This document shows, piece after piece, positions 18,326-27,580 of a stretch of 64,000 bases of DNA. The stretch spans positions 372,001-436,000 of the forward strand of contig NZ_JAANOU010000001.1 of assembly GCF_011758765.1 (NCBI RefSeq), read 5' to 3'. The translations under genes and the position numbers were made by a program. Position 1 is the first letter of the stretch; the number at the start of each line of letters is the position of its first letter. The stretch comes from Amycolatopsis viridis (GTDB lineage: Bacteria > Actinomycetota > Actinomycetes > Mycobacteriales > Pseudonocardiaceae). Under the pieces are notes generated by a model. It saw only the letters and a program-made list of their open reading frames with translations, was not told the DNA's origin and made no database searches.

Positions 18326-18507
18326 GGCCGGAGCTGCTTGCGCTCCTTGTTGTTCTTGATCGCGTTGTAGGCGGCGGCGCCGAGGAAACCGACCCCGCCG
18401 ATGACGGCGATCCACAGCACGGCCTTGAACAGGAAGCCGACCACCGATCCGATCACCATGAACGCGAGCCAGGCGATGATCAGCGCGCCGACGATCTTCC
18501 AGAACAT
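18322..18507 (-). CDS. Small two-helix membrane protein
   Basis: This 61-residue protein is almost entirely two hydrophobic helices (IVGALIIAWLAFMVIGSVVG and KAVLWIAVIGGVGFLGAAAY) with a basic C-terminal tail KNNKERKQ. No enzymatic motif is visible. A GGAGGGGAAG Shine-Dalgarno precedes ATG 18507. The sequence looks like a conserved small actinobacterial membrane protein of unknown role. It overlaps the convergent HAD gene by four bases. Confidence 0.75.
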   Translation of the reverse strand: MFWKIVGALIIAWLAFMVIGSVVGFLFKAVLWIAVIGGVGFLGAAAYNAIKNNKERKQLRP

Positions 18508-18602
18508 GGCTTCCCCTCCGGTTGGGCCACGCGGGCTCGGTCGTCCCGCTACGAGCAGCCTCGCACGGCTGACCGCGGGGATGCCCGTGTTTTCGTCAAC
18601 GT

Positions 18603-19790
18603 TCAGGGAAAACCGGGGGTTCCCCCGGAGAGCCAGCCGCCGAGCCGCCGCACGCCCTCGGTGACGTCCGCGGTCGCCCCGGCGAACGAGAACCGGACGA
18701 ACTTCCCGCCGTCGACCGGGTCGAAGTCGATGCCGGGGGTGATCGCGACCCCGGTGTCGGCGAGCAGGCGCTGGCACCAGCTCAGGCTGTCGGTGGTGTG
18801 CGCGGACACGTCGGCGTAGGCGTAGAAGGCCCCGTCGACCGGGGCGACGCGGTCCAGCCCGATGCCCGCCAGGCCGTCCAGCAGCAGGTTCCGGTTGCGC
18901 CGGTAGTGCGCGACGTGCCCGTCCAGCTCCGCGTAGGAGTCCGGTTCGAACGCGGCGACCGCGGCGTGCTGGGCGAGCGCGGGCGCGCAGATGTTGAGGT
19001 TGCCGGTGAGCACGTCGACCGCGCGGTGCAGGCGTTTCGGCGCGAGCATCCAGCCCAGCCGCCAGCCCGTCATGGCGAAGTACTTGGAGAACGAGCCGAG
19101 CACGATGGATTCGGCGGTGGACTGCCACGCGCAGCCGGGCTCGGTGCCGTAGGAGATGCCGTGGTAGATCTCGTCGCTGATCAGTTGCACGCCGCGGGAC
19201 GAGCACCAGCCGGCGATGGCGGCCAGCTCACCCGGCGGCAGCATCGTGCCGGCCGGGTTGGCCGGGCTCGCGACGATCAGCCCGTCGATCGGGCCCAGCT
19301 CCTCGAGCAGGTCGACGGTCGGCTGGAAGCGGGTGCTCTCGTCGGTGGCGAACTCGACGACCTCGCAGCCCAGGGCGGACAGCAGGTTGCGGTAGGCCGG
19401 GTAGCCGGGCCGGGCCATGGCCACGCGGGCACCCGCGTCGAACGCGGACAGGAACGCCAGCAGGAACCCACCGGAGGAGCCGGTGGTGACGATGACGTCC
19501 TCCGGGCTGACGGTCATGCCGTACCGGCGGTCGTAGTGCCCGGCGATGGCCTCCCGCAGCTCCGGGATGCCGAGCTGGACGGTGTATCCCAGGTTCTGGT
19601 CGCGAAGCGCCCGCGCGGCGGCTTCCCGCACCGGCTTCGGCGCACCCGCGCTCGGCTGTCCGGCGGCGAGACTGACGACGTCACCGTGGGTGCGCTGCCG
19701 CGCGGCCGCCGCGGAGAGCACCTCCATGACGTGGAAGGGCGCGACGTCCGCCCGCTTGGCCGGACCGGGGAACGAGGCTGAGGCGACCAT
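18603..19790 (-). CDS. Class I/II pyridoxal-phosphate aminotransferase
   Basis: This 395-residue fold-type I aminotransferase transfers an amino group from an amino acid to a 2-oxo acid. Signatures are the SLAAGQPSAGAP N-terminal loop, ASPANPAGTMLP, ISDEIYHGISY with the PLP aspartate/tyrosine, and the PLP lysine in GSFSKYFAMTGWRLGW. The donor and acceptor are not predictable, although aspartate- or aromatic-type specificity is likely. The 21-bp repeat array 2 begins about 65 bp upstream of its start, so the promoter must lie in or beyond the array. Confidence 0.9.
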   Translation of the reverse strand: MVASASFPGPAKRADVAPFHVMEVLSAAAARQRTHGDVVSLAAGQPSAGAPKPVREAAARALRDQNLGYTVQLGIPELREAIAGHYDRRYGMTVSPEDVIVTTGSSGGFLLAFLSAFDAGARVAMARPGYPAYRNLLSALGCEVVEFATDESTRFQPTVDLLEELGPIDGLIVASPANPAGTMLPPGELAAIAGWCSSRGVQLISDEIYHGISYGTEPGCAWQSTAESIVLGSFSKYFAMTGWRLGWMLAPKRLHRAVDVLTGNLNICAPALAQHAAVAAFEPDSYAELDGHVAHYRRNRNLLLDGLAGIGLDRVAPVDGAFYAYADVSAHTTDSLSWCQRLLADTGVAITPGIDFDPVDGGKFVRFSFAGATADVTEGVRRLGGWLSGGTPGFP

Positions 19791-19854
19791 GGGCTCAGCC
19801 TAGGAGGTGGGACGATCCCGCCCGGATGGGCAGGTCCCGGACGCCCCCGCCCGT

Positions 19855-20170
19855 CCCGGCGCCGTGTTGGCCGCCGCCGGCGCCGTGTTCGCCGCCGCGG
19901 GCGCCGTGTTCGCCGGTGCGGGCGCCGTGTTGGCCGGTGCTGGCGGGGTGTTGGCCGGTGCTGGCGGGGTGTTGGCCGGTGCTGGCGGTGTGTTTGCCGG
20001 TGCGGGCGGTGTGTTCGCCGCCGCGGGTGGCGTGTTGGCCGCTGGTGGCGTGTTTGCCGGCGCGGGTGGCGTGTTGGCCGGTGCGGGCGCTGTGTTCGCC
20101 GCCGCGGGCGCCGTGTTGGCCGCCGCGGGCGCCGTGTTCGCCGGTCCGGGCGGTGTGTTTGCCGGTGCGC
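19855..20170. repeat. 21-bp tandem repeat array, single orientation (array 2)
   Basis: Fifteen copies of the same unit as array 1 lie here, all reading GTGTTGGCC/GTGTTCGCC on the plus strand (GCCAACAC on the minus strand). Core positions are 19863, 19884, 19905, 19926, 19947, 19968, 19989, 20010, 20031, 20049, 20070, 20091, 20112, 20133 and 20154. Thirteen of 14 steps are exactly 21 bp; one is 18 bp. A minus-strand frame reads about 15 ANTPPAP/ANTAPAA heptapeptides, but the units often carry A at the codon third position (CCA, GCA), unlike the genes around. The array occupies part of the 686-bp gap between the aminotransferase and the WXG-transglycosylase gene; the rest of the gap (20230-20476) shows nothing I recognise. 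Confidence 0.9.
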
Positions 20171-20195
20171 GCCGCGCTGCGCTGGCGACCGCGAC

Positions 20196-20227
20196 CGGCA
20201 GCACAAGGAAGCGGCAGCACAAGGAAG
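20196..20227. repeat. 16-bp perfect tandem duplication beside repeat array 2
   Basis: CGGCAGCACAAGGAAG occurs twice in direct succession at 20196-20211 and 20212-20227, just beyond the last 21-bp unit. It suggests local slippage or duplication at the array edge. Confidence 0.8.
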
Positions 20228-20476
20228 CGACTACCCCTCAGAACTCCCCCCGCTCCCGATCCCCAGCCCGCTTCGGTCGCCGGCCAGGGGTGTCAAGGCA
20301 CGCTGTCCCGCCTCGACACGCCTGCTCGGCAACTGGAACACAATCCGGCATCGGGGGCGGGGGAGGTCCCGGGTGACCACCGAGCGCCGAAGGTGCCACC
20401 GGCCCAAGGCCGGTTCACGAACGAAGACCAGAAGATGGCAGGCGACGGGATGACCACACTCAAGTGGTTTCCGCTG

Positions 20477-21586
20477 CTAGTAGCCCCGGTAGCCGCCGCC
20501 GTGGGCCATGCTCTTCAGGCCGGGGTGGTCGTCGAAGCCGCCGTACCGGCCGAACGTGTACCGCACACCGGCGATGATGTTGTCCACCGGGTTGTAGATG
20601 TCGTCGTGGCCGGGCAGCTTGTACGAGTTGAACGTCGAGTCGATGCACTGCATCAGGCCCTTGGACGGGTGGCCGGCTTTCGCGTTGCTGTCCCACAGGT
20701 TGATCGCGTTCGGGTTGCCGCCGGACTCCTTCTCGATGATCGCCCAGATCTTGTCGGTGTCGGCCTCGGTCACGGGGACACCCGCGGCCTGGAGGATGCG
20801 GATCGCCTCTTCGATCCACTGCCGCACGGTGCCCGGGGGATGGCCGGTGGGCGGCCCACCGCTCGGGCCGAGACCACCACCGCCACCACCGCCACCACCG
20901 CTGCCGGAGCCGCCGCCGCGCAGCCCGCCGGTGCTCTTCATCGGTGTCGGCTTGCCGCCCAGCCGCGGCACCGACGCGTAACCGCCCTCGACGTCCTTGC
21001 GCACCAGGCCCATGACGCGGCTGATCTGGTTGTGCGCGCCGTTGAGCAGACCCTGGATCTCCTCCCGCGCGACCGCCGCGATGCCGCTCGTCCGCTGCGC
21101 GTTCGCGGCCATGATCTCGGCCGACGTGGGTGCGGGCATCGTCGCGCCCGCCCGGCCTTCGCGGACCTCGCGTTCCCGCGCCTCGGCCGCGTTCGCCCTG
21201 GTCACCGCGTCGCTGTTGGCGTCCTCGATGTCTCGCTGCGCCTGCTGCCTGATCGTGTTGACCTGGTGCTTCACGTCGGCCAGCGACGTTTGCAGGTTCG
21301 CCAGCTCCCCGGCGACCTCGTCCAGGTGGTCGTTGACCTTCTTGCCCGCGTCGCCGATCTTCCGGACGTAGTCGAAGAACGCGTCCGCGGCGGGGCCGCT
21401 CCACGTGCCGCCGCCCAGCGCGCTGGTCGCGTTGTGCAGGGCGGCCGAGTGGTCCGCCGAATCCTTCGACGCCTGCGTGAACTGGTCGGCGACGGCCTGG
21501 ATGCGCGCCGGGTCGAGCTTCTCCACCTGCTGCGCGCGGGTCTGGACGTCGTTCCATTCGGGCGGCATGCCCGGTGCGGCCACCAT
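20477..21586 (-). CDS. WXG100-like protein fused to a lytic transglycosylase (SLT) domain, probable ESX substrate
   Basis: This 369-residue protein has an N-terminal helical WXG-type region (TWSGPAADAFFDYVRKI, W62), a helical middle, a Gly-rich linker (about 220-245) and a C-terminal soluble lytic transglycosylase domain from about 255. The catalytic Glu is probably in IEKESGGNP (near 287), followed by SKGLMQCIDSTF. It would cleave glycan strands after export. There is no Sec signal; the WXG domain and the neighbouring EspG and PE/PPE-like genes argue for type VII secretion. Start ATG 21586 overlaps the upstream stop by one base. Its role could be cell-wall remodelling for the secretion machine or an antibacterial effector. 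Confidence 0.8.
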   Translation of the reverse strand: MVAAPGMPPEWNDVQTRAQQVEKLDPARIQAVADQFTQASKDSADHSAALHNATSALGGGTWSGPAADAFFDYVRKIGDAGKKVNDHLDEVAGELANLQTSLADVKHQVNTIRQQAQRDIEDANSDAVTRANAAEAREREVREGRAGATMPAPTSAEIMAANAQRTSGIAAVAREEIQGLLNGAHNQISRVMGLVRKDVEGGYASVPRLGGKPTPMKSTGGLRGGGSGSGGGGGGGGGLGPSGGPPTGHPPGTVRQWIEEAIRILQAAGVPVTEADTDKIWAIIEKESGGNPNAINLWDSNAKAGHPSKGLMQCIDSTFNSYKLPGHDDIYNPVDNIIAGVRYTFGRYGGFDDHPGLKSMAHGGGYRGY

Positions 21587-21939
21587 CAGATCCGCGAGGC
21601 CCCGTCCTTGACGGTGACGCTGTCGCGCGCCGCATCATCCGTTTCGCGCAGCGCCCGCGCCGCGTCACGCAGCGCGGAGCCGGTCGAGCGCATCAGCTCG
21701 GCGGCCGCGTCGAACTGCTGGTGCACCCCGTCGCGGAACGTGCCCAGCGCGTGCACCATGCCGTCCGACGGGTGCTCGCCCGGCGCGCGCTCGTCCGGGT
21801 GCCTGATCGCGCCGAACGGGTTCTCGCCGGTGACCCCCATAACCTTGTCCTTGGCCTGCTTGAACCGCTCGTGGAGGGCCTCGACCTGGCCTGCCACGTA
21901 CTCCAACGAGTCCGGATCGCTTTCGGGCACGTCGCTCAC
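21586..21939 (-). CDS. Small helical ESX-associated protein
   Basis: From GTG 21939 this is 117 residues (MSDVPESDPDSLEYVAGQ...), almost all predicted helix, with a charged N-terminal half and an alanine-rich C-terminal helix. Longer readings to 21954 or 21990 are possible; none has a clear Shine-Dalgarno. It lies between EspG and the WXG-transglycosylase and overlaps the latter by one base, so it is likely an EspC-like partner or co-secreted chaperone. I recognise no specific family. Confidence 0.65.
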   Translation of the reverse strand: MSDVPESDPDSLEYVAGQVEALHERFKQAKDKVMGVTGENPFGAIRHPDERAPGEHPSDGMVHALGTFRDGVHQQFDAAAELMRSTGSALRDAARALRETDDAARDSVTVKDGASRI

Positions 21940-21999
21940 TGTAAGGACGATCATCCGAACCCGGGCGCGGTTTCCGGCAGGTTCCACCATCGGGTGACG

Positions 22000-22731
22000 T
22001 CACCCCTCGTCGAGCAGCTCCGCGACCCGCCTGGCCAGCAGCTGGTTGTCGGCCGGCGCGACGGTGGCCCAGTCGTGCCCGCCGACGTGCACCAGGTAGC
22101 GCCCGGCGTCGGTGTCGTAGAACGCGACCACCTGGCCGGCTCGGTGCCCGTGCCGTTCGACTCCGAACTGGCCGCGCGTGGTCATCCCGACCAGCATGCC
22201 GGCCAGCTCCTGCGCTTCCCACAGCTCGACGCCACGGTCCGCCAGCGCGGTGACCAGCGCCCGTGGATCGCCGCCGGCGTCCGCGTCGGCGGCCCGCAGC
22301 GTGCTGTGCGGCAGGCTCACCGAGTGCCCGACCCCGGCCGGCTGGTCACCGGCGACCGACACCGCCGACTCGGCCAGGGCGTTCGGCCGCGCCGGGATCA
22401 GCCACACCTCGCCCGAGTCCACCACGGCCAGCACCGCCTCGGCACCGTTGCTCGCGGCGAGACCGCGGATCTCCCGGTCCGTCCACACCCACACGTCCAC
22501 CGCGACCTGCGGGTTCGCCAGCAGCATCACCAGGTCGGCGATCTCGCCGCCAGCCCGGCGCCCGCGCGCGAGGCCCCGGTCGGCGAGCTGCTCCCAGGCG
22601 TGGTCCTCCAGCCGGCGGCGCTCGCTGTGGGTCGGCCCGGCGCTGGGCACACGCAGCGCCGGGTGGGCGCGTGGCAGCCGCAGGCTCTGCCACAGCACGT
22701 CGAACTCGAGCGCCGTCAGCACGAGGCTCAT
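22000..22731 (-). CDS. EspG-like ESX secretion chaperone
   Basis: This 243-residue protein fits the EspG family (opening LVLTALEFDVLWQSL, strand-rich core, later GMTTRGQFGVE). EspG proteins bind the tips of PE-PPE heterodimers in the cytosol and keep them soluble for type VII export. It overlaps the PPE-like gene stop by four bases (ATGA), as expected for a chaperone with its substrate. No ESX core component (EccB-E, MycP) is in the window. Confidence 0.8.
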   Translation of the reverse strand: MSLVLTALEFDVLWQSLRLPRAHPALRVPSAGPTHSERRRLEDHAWEQLADRGLARGRRAGGEIADLVMLLANPQVAVDVWVWTDREIRGLAASNGAEAVLAVVDSGEVWLIPARPNALAESAVSVAGDQPAGVGHSVSLPHSTLRAADADAGGDPRALVTALADRGVELWEAQELAGMLVGMTTRGQFGVERHGHRAGQVVAFYDTDAGRYLVHVGGHDWATVAPADNQLLARRVAELLDEG

Positions 22732-24335
22732 CGATCGCCGATCGTGTCCGGTGCCACGTCCCGCCGGTCGGCGAACAGGTCGGTGTCGTCGACGCCGAAG
22801 CGCCGGACGCTGCTTCCCGCGTCCTCGCTGTCCGCCGCGCCGTCGGGCGGGGCGGCGGGTTCGAGGATCGCGCGGGTCGCGGCCGGGCCCGGGGTGTGCC
22901 CGCCGCGGCGGGCGAGGCGGGCTTCCTCCTCCTCGGGCAGGTCACCCATCGGGACCTGGTGGATCCGGTGCCCCGCGGTGGCGCGGCCGGCGCGGCCGGG
23001 CCGGTCGTCCTCCGCGGCCAGGGCCCCGCTCGTTCCGGCGGCGCCGAGCGCGGGCGCGGCCTCGGCGAGCGCGCCGGGCCCACCAGGGCCCCGCACCGCG
23101 GCGAACCCGGGGCCGACGGCCGTCGGCGTGGTCGTGACCGGGGGAAGCGCTCCGGCGGCCCGGCCCCTGGCGAGCTCCCCGGCCGCCGGTCCACGGGGAA
23201 CGCCCTCGCCCGCACCGAGACCGGCGCGGGCTCCGCCGCCCGGCGCGGGCCGCCCCTCGGCCGGCTCACCGGGACCGCGGACCGGTCCCGGGCCCGCCGC
23301 CGGCTCGGCGGCGATCTGCGGGGCGGGACCGAGCAGCACTCCGCGGCCAGGTGCGCCGCGTGGACCCGGACCGGCCGCACCCTCCACGCTGCCCGTTCGC
23401 CCCGCGGCGTTGCCGGCCCCGCCCGAACGGCCGTCGGCACCGGAGGGCCGCACCGGCGCCGTGCCCGATGCGGGGCCGCTGGGCTCCTGGCCGGCGAATC
23501 CGGCGGCGCCGGACCCCGGTTCGCCCGCACCGGCCGGGGCGCCACCCGGTCGAGCGGGTCCACCGGCGAACGGGACGGGGCCGGTGGCGCCCGCAGGCCC
23601 GGTCGCCCCGGCCCCCACGGCCGGGCCACCACCCGGGGGCGGCACGGGCGGGAGGTCCGTCGTGCCCTGCGCCTGCGTCACCGAGGTGTCCGGCACCGGC
23701 GCACCGCCGGTCACCGGGCTCACCCCCGCGCCGGGCGCGGACACCGGCGAGATCGGCTCCGGAGCGTCCACTGTGGACACCGAGCCGACGTAGTTGCCGC
23801 TGTCGTGGGCGTAGGCGTTGAGCGCGTCCACCGCCTGGGCCTTCGCCTCCTCCGCGGCCCGCACGTCGGCCGCGTGGTCGGTCTCGAACCCGAACAGGCT
23901 GAACGCGCTGTCGCCGAAGGTGTAGCCGCCGGCCTTGCGCAGGTCCTCCGGTGCCGGCAGCTTGTTCCTGGTCCGGGTGAACGCCTCGGCCTGCTCGAAC
24001 ATCATCCGGGCGGCCTGCTCGACCTTCGCGGTGGCTGCGCCGGAGAACCCGGCCTCCCGCGCGACCACGGCGGACGCCTGCCCGGACGCGTGGCTCTCCC
24101 AGTCCACACCGAGCGCCTTGAGCTGCGTGCGCAACGCTTCTTCGGTGCCGGCCAGCGCGGCGGAGATCGACTTCAGCGCGTCCACCGCCGTGGTGATGGC
24201 GGCCGGGCCCGGGCCGTCCCGGAACTTCTCCACGACCTGCGCGAGCTGTTCCGGCTGGTAGCCGTCGAACCGCTGGTCCCGCAGCTTCGCCACGAGCTCC
24301 GGGATGTCGTACTTGCTGCTGTCGAACGTGGCCAC
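22728..24335 (-). CDS. PPE-like ESX substrate with a long Pro/Gly/Ala-rich tail
   Basis: Starting at GTG 24335 (GAGGTG five bases upstream; the 24347 reading adds four residues) gives 535 residues. The first 180 or so are helical, with a WES motif near residue 95, typical of WXG/PPE-superfamily hairpins in Pseudonocardiaceae. Residues about 185-480 are low-complexity Pro/Gly/Ala. The last 60 are acidic and charged. EspG follows with a 4-base overlap. The tail could span the cell wall after export. The exact family name is uncertain. Confidence 0.75.
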   Translation of the reverse strand: MATFDSSKYDIPELVAKLRDQRFDGYQPEQLAQVVEKFRDGPGPAAITTAVDALKSISAALAGTEEALRTQLKALGVDWESHASGQASAVVAREAGFSGAATAKVEQAARMMFEQAEAFTRTRNKLPAPEDLRKAGGYTFGDSAFSLFGFETDHAADVRAAEEAKAQAVDALNAYAHDSGNYVGSVSTVDAPEPISPVSAPGAGVSPVTGGAPVPDTSVTQAQGTTDLPPVPPPGGGPAVGAGATGPAGATGPVPFAGGPARPGGAPAGAGEPGSGAAGFAGQEPSGPASGTAPVRPSGADGRSGGAGNAAGRTGSVEGAAGPGPRGAPGRGVLLGPAPQIAAEPAAGPGPVRGPGEPAEGRPAPGGGARAGLGAGEGVPRGPAAGELARGRAAGALPPVTTTPTAVGPGFAAVRGPGGPGALAEAAPALGAAGTSGALAAEDDRPGRAGRATAGHRIHQVPMGDLPEEEEARLARRGGHTPGPAATRAILEPAAPPDGAADSEDAGSSVRRFGVDDTDLFADRRDVAPDTIGDR

Positions 24336-24368
24336 GCCACACCTCACTTCAGCGTTGTCCGGCGGTGG

Positions 24369-24779
24369 TCACGAGCCGTGCGGGCGGTGGCGGCGCAGCG
24401 TCGCCGCCTTCTCGTCCTCGCCGGTCTGGTAGGACTGCGCGGCCTGCCGGAGCCGGGCGGCCAGCTCCCGCAGGTTCCCCACGTAGGCCCGCACGCGCTC
24501 GGCGTAGGACGAGCCGCCCCGGGCGACCAGGCGGTTCCACGCGTCGATCGCCGTGGTGCTGATGACGTCCTGGGCCGGCGCCGTGATGTCGAGGTCCGCC
24601 AGGTTCCGCCGGATGCGCTCGTCGAGGGCGCCCGCCTGCTCGTCGATCACGTTCGCGACGGCGACCAGCTGGTGCGGGTCGACGCGCAGGTCCGCGGGCA
24701 CCGACGGCACGGTCGCGCCGAGGGCGCCGAGCGTGGGCACCAGGCCCTGACCGGCGCCGGACAGGTCGTGCTCTGCCAT
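24369..24779 (-). CDS. PE/EsxB-like small ESX substrate with YxxxE signal
   Basis: This 136-residue helical protein is the first gene of the ESX substrate operon, 33 bp before the PPE-like gene. The C-terminal half has WNRLVARGGSSY and a helix ending AAQSYQTGEDE; YQTGE fits the YxxxD/E general type VII secretion signal, followed by a basic tail. It is therefore a likely heterodimer partner carrying the export signal for the PPE-like protein. A longer frame adds 19 residues upstream of ATG 24779 with no support. Confidence 0.75.
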   Translation of the reverse strand: MAEHDLSGAGQGLVPTLGALGATVPSVPADLRVDPHQLVAVANVIDEQAGALDERIRRNLADLDITAPAQDVISTTAIDAWNRLVARGGSSYAERVRAYVGNLRELAARLRQAAQSYQTGEDEKAATLRRHRPHGS

Positions 24780-24844
24780 GAAACGCACCCCCGGGTACGG
24801 ACGGTGACCGACCAGTTCCGGGGAGAAGGCTACCAACCGCGGGG

Positions 24845-26128
24845 TCAGCCGTGGCCCGGTTCCGCCGAAGCTGCCGGCACCGTGATCTCGCCGCGGGCGG
24901 CCTTCAGCCCGATGTCGGTGCGGTGGTGCGACCCGGCGAGGTGGACCTTCGCGACCCGCTCGTACGCCTGCGCCCGGGCCGCGTCGAGGTCCTCGCCCAC
25001 GCCGACCACGGACAGCACGCGGCCGCCGTGCGACACCACGGCGCCGTCGTCGCGGCGTCGGGTGCCGGCGTGCAGGACGCCCTCGGCCTCCGCCCCGGTG
25101 ATCACGTCACCCGGGCGCGGCACACCCGGGTAGCCGTCGGCGGCGATCACGACGGTCACCGCGGAACCCGGGTGCCACTCCAGCGGCGGCTGCTCGGCGA
25201 GGGTGCCGGTGGCGGTCGCGTGCAGCAGCCGGGCCAGCGGGGTGGCCAGCAGCGCGAGCACGACCTGCGTCTCCGGGTCGCCGAAGCGGCAGTTGAACTC
25301 CACCACCTGCGGGCCGTCGGAGGTCAGCGCGAGGCCCGCGTAGAGCAGGCCGGAGAACGGGGTGTCGCGAGCGGCCAGCTCGTCGACCACCGGCTGGACG
25401 ATGTCGCGCACGATCTCGTCGACCAGTCCCGCGGGCGCCCACGGCAGCGGGGCGTAGGCGCCCATGCCGCCGGTGTTCGGGCCGGTGTCGCCGTCCCCGA
25501 CCCGCTTGAAGTCCTGCGCGGGCAGCAGCGGCACCACCGTGCGGCCGTCGACCAGGCAGAACAGTGACACCTCCGGCCCGTCGAGGAACGACTCGAGCAG
25601 CACCGGGTGGCCGCCGTCGAGCAGCTTCATCGCGTGCGCGCGTGCTGCGTCCCGGTCGGCGGTGACGACGACGCCCTTGCCTGCGGCCAGCCCGTCGTCC
25701 TTGACCACCCAGGTCGGGCCGAAGCGGCCCAGCGCGTCGTCGAGCTTCGCCGGGTTGTCCACGATCTCGCTGCGTGCGGTGGGCACCTTCGCGGCGGCCA
25801 TCACGTCCTTGGCGAACGCCTTCGAGCCCTCGATGCGGGCCGCCGCCGCGGATGGGCCGAACACCGCGATGCCGGCCTTGCGGACCGCGTCCGCCGCGCC
25901 CGCGACCAGCGGCACCTCCGGGCCGATCACCACGAGGTCGGCCCGCCAGCTCTTCGCCAGCTCGGCGACCGCGGCCGCGTCGGCGACGTCGACGCCGAGC
26001 TGCTCGGCCAGCGCGGCCGTACCGGCGTTGCCGGGCGCGCAGGCGAGCGCGGTGACGGCCGGGTCGTGGGACGCGGCGAGAAGCAGGGCATGTTCACGGG
26101 CGCCGGAGCCGATGACAAGGACACGCAC
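24845..26128 (-). CDS. purD: Phosphoribosylamine-glycine ligase
   Basis: PurD (GAR synthetase) joins phosphoribosylamine and glycine with ATP, step 2 of purine synthesis. The 427-residue ATP-grasp enzyme begins [15 protein letters not shown] at GTG 26128. The longer open frame to 26290 encodes no family sequence. Conserved points are [24 protein letters not shown] and the metal-binding RFGDPETQ. It is the third purine locus on this strand and stands alone, followed 65 bp later by the ESX operon. Confidence 0.96.
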   Translation of the reverse strand: MRVLVIGSGAREHALLLAASHDPAVTALACAPGNAGTAALAEQLGVDVADAAAVAELAKSWRADLVVIGPEVPLVAGAADAVRKAGIAVFGPSAAAARIEGSKAFAKDVMAAAKVPTARSEIVDNPAKLDDALGRFGPTWVVKDDGLAAGKGVVVTADRDAARAHAMKLLDGGHPVLLESFLDGPEVSLFCLVDGRTVVPLLPAQDFKRVGDGDTGPNTGGMGAYAPLPWAPAGLVDEIVRDIVQPVVDELAARDTPFSGLLYAGLALTSDGPQVVEFNCRFGDPETQVVLALLATPLARLLHATATGTLAEQPPLEWHPGSAVTVVIAADGYPGVPRPGDVITGAEAEGVLHAGTRRRDDGAVVSHGGRVLSVVGVGEDLDAARAQAYERVAKVHLAGSHHRTDIGLKAARGEITVPAASAEPGHG

Positions 26129-26268
26129 GGAACTGAGCCTAGAGGGTTGCCGACGGCACGCCCCGTTCACCCGTCCGCCAGCCGCGCGCCGCCCGCCCGT
26201 GCTGCGGCCGTAGTCCGCACCGGCGAGAGTGGTGCGCGATCCCCTTTCGTCCCCCCAGGAGGTTGATC

Positions 26269-27363
26269 GTGCGGAGAAGACTCGCGGCACTGGTGCTGTC
26301 CGGCCTGTTCCTGGCCGGCACCGCCGGTGTCACCAGTGCGAGCCAAGCCGCCCCGGCGAACGAGGAGCGTGCCGAACCAGTGGTCGTCGGACACCGAGGC
26401 GCGCCGGGCTACCGGCCGGAGCACACGCTCGCCTCCTACGAGCTCGCCTACCGGCAGGGCGCCGACTGGGTCGACGTCGACCTGGTGCCCACCAAGGACG
26501 GCCAGCTGGTCGCCCGCCACGAGAACGAGATCGGCGGCACCACCGACGTCGCCGCGCACCCCGAATTCGCGAACCGCCGGACCACGAAGGTGATCGACGG
26601 TGTCCCGCTCACCGGCTGGTTCACCGAGGACTTCACCCTCGCCGAGCTGAAGACGCTGCGCGCCACCGAGCGCATCCCGGACATCCGCCCGGACAACAAG
26701 ATCTACAACGGACGGTGGCAGATCGCGACCTACCAGGAGGTGCTCGACCTGACCCGGCGCCTGGGCCGCGAGCTGCACCGCACCCTCGGCACCTACCCGG
26801 AGGTCAAGCACTCCACCTACTTCGCCTCGATCGGCAACCCCACCGAGCCGAAGCTCGTCGACATCCTCAACCGCAACGGGCTGAACAAGCGCAGCGCACC
26901 GGTCGTCATCCAGTCGTTCGAGGTGGCGAACCTCAAGGCGCTGAGCAAGCAGGTGAAGGTGCCGCTGGTGCAGCTCACCTCGGCCACCGGGGCGCCCGCG
27001 GACTTCGTCGCGAGCGGCGACAAGCGGACCTACGCCGACCTGGTCACGCCGATCGGGCTCAAGGAGATCTCCACCTACGCCGACTACCTCGGGCCGGAGA
27101 AGGCGCAGATCATCCCGCGCACGGCGAGCGGCACGCTCGGCACGCCGACCTCGCTGGTCGCCGACGCGCACGACGCCGGCCTGAAGGTGGTGCCCTACAC
27201 CTTCCGCAACGAGAACAGCTTCCTGCCGGCCGAGCTGCGGTCGTCGTCCGACCCGGCCGCGTGGGGGAACGTCTTCGCCGAGCTGGACGCCTACCTCGCG
27301 ACCGGTATCGACGGGCTGTTCGCCGACCAGCCGGACACCGCGCTGGTGGCCGTTCGGTCCTGA
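26269..27363 (+). CDS. Secreted glycerophosphodiester phosphodiesterase
   Basis: This 364-residue enzyme hydrolyses glycerophosphodiesters to glycerol-3-phosphate and an alcohol. It begins with an N-terminal signal sequence (arginines, then [17 protein letters not shown], cleavage near ASQA). The GDPD core starts [20 protein letters not shown] with the catalytic His and Glu, continuing WVDVDLV and VARHENE. Start GTG 26269 follows AGGAGG by six bases; TTG 26263 is less likely. It has the longer GlpQ-type insertion and probably scavenges phospholipid head groups outside the cell. A strong hairpin terminator follows at 27376. Confidence 0.92.
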   Translation: MRRRLAALVLSGLFLAGTAGVTSASQAAPANEERAEPVVVGHRGAPGYRPEHTLASYELAYRQGADWVDVDLVPTKDGQLVARHENEIGGTTDVAAHPEFANRRTTKVIDGVPLTGWFTEDFTLAELKTLRATERIPDIRPDNKIYNGRWQIATYQEVLDLTRRLGRELHRTLGTYPEVKHSTYFASIGNPTEPKLVDILNRNGLNKRSAPVVIQSFEVANLKALSKQVKVPLVQLTSATGAPADFVASGDKRTYADLVTPIGLKEISTYADYLGPEKAQIIPRTASGTLGTPTSLVADAHDAGLKVVPYTFRNENSFLPAELRSSSDPAAWGNVFAELDAYLATGIDGLFADQPDTALVAVRS

Positions 27364-27375
27364 GTGGATGGTCCG

Positions 27376-27414
27376 CGGACACGTCCCGTGCGATCACGGG
27401 CCGTGTCCGGTTTT
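27376..27414 (+). terminator. Intrinsic terminator after the glycerophosphodiesterase
   Basis: Arms CGGACACG (27376-27383) and CGTGTCCG (27402-27409) enclose a second stem CCCGT/ACGGG and loop GCGATC, followed by GTTTT. It lies 13 bp beyond the stop codon. Confidence 0.8.
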
Positions 27415-27580
27415 CCGCGCTTGGTGAACGTGATCCCGAACACCCGAAATTTCTTCGCGTCATAGCCTGTCGCCCGGCTAGTCTCAATGAGGACTGAGGG
27501 GGATCTGTTTCTCGTTCGGGGTTTCCTCCTGCGGTCGGCCCCTTTCCCGTGAGCCTTCGCAACTGGACGGACACCAGCCC

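Noticed and set aside
19800-20222. Secreted heptapeptide-repeat protein on the minus strand
   Set aside because: All frames stay open across the array, codon third positions are atypical, and the sister array has both orientations and a 16-bp step; kept as an open question rather than a CDS.
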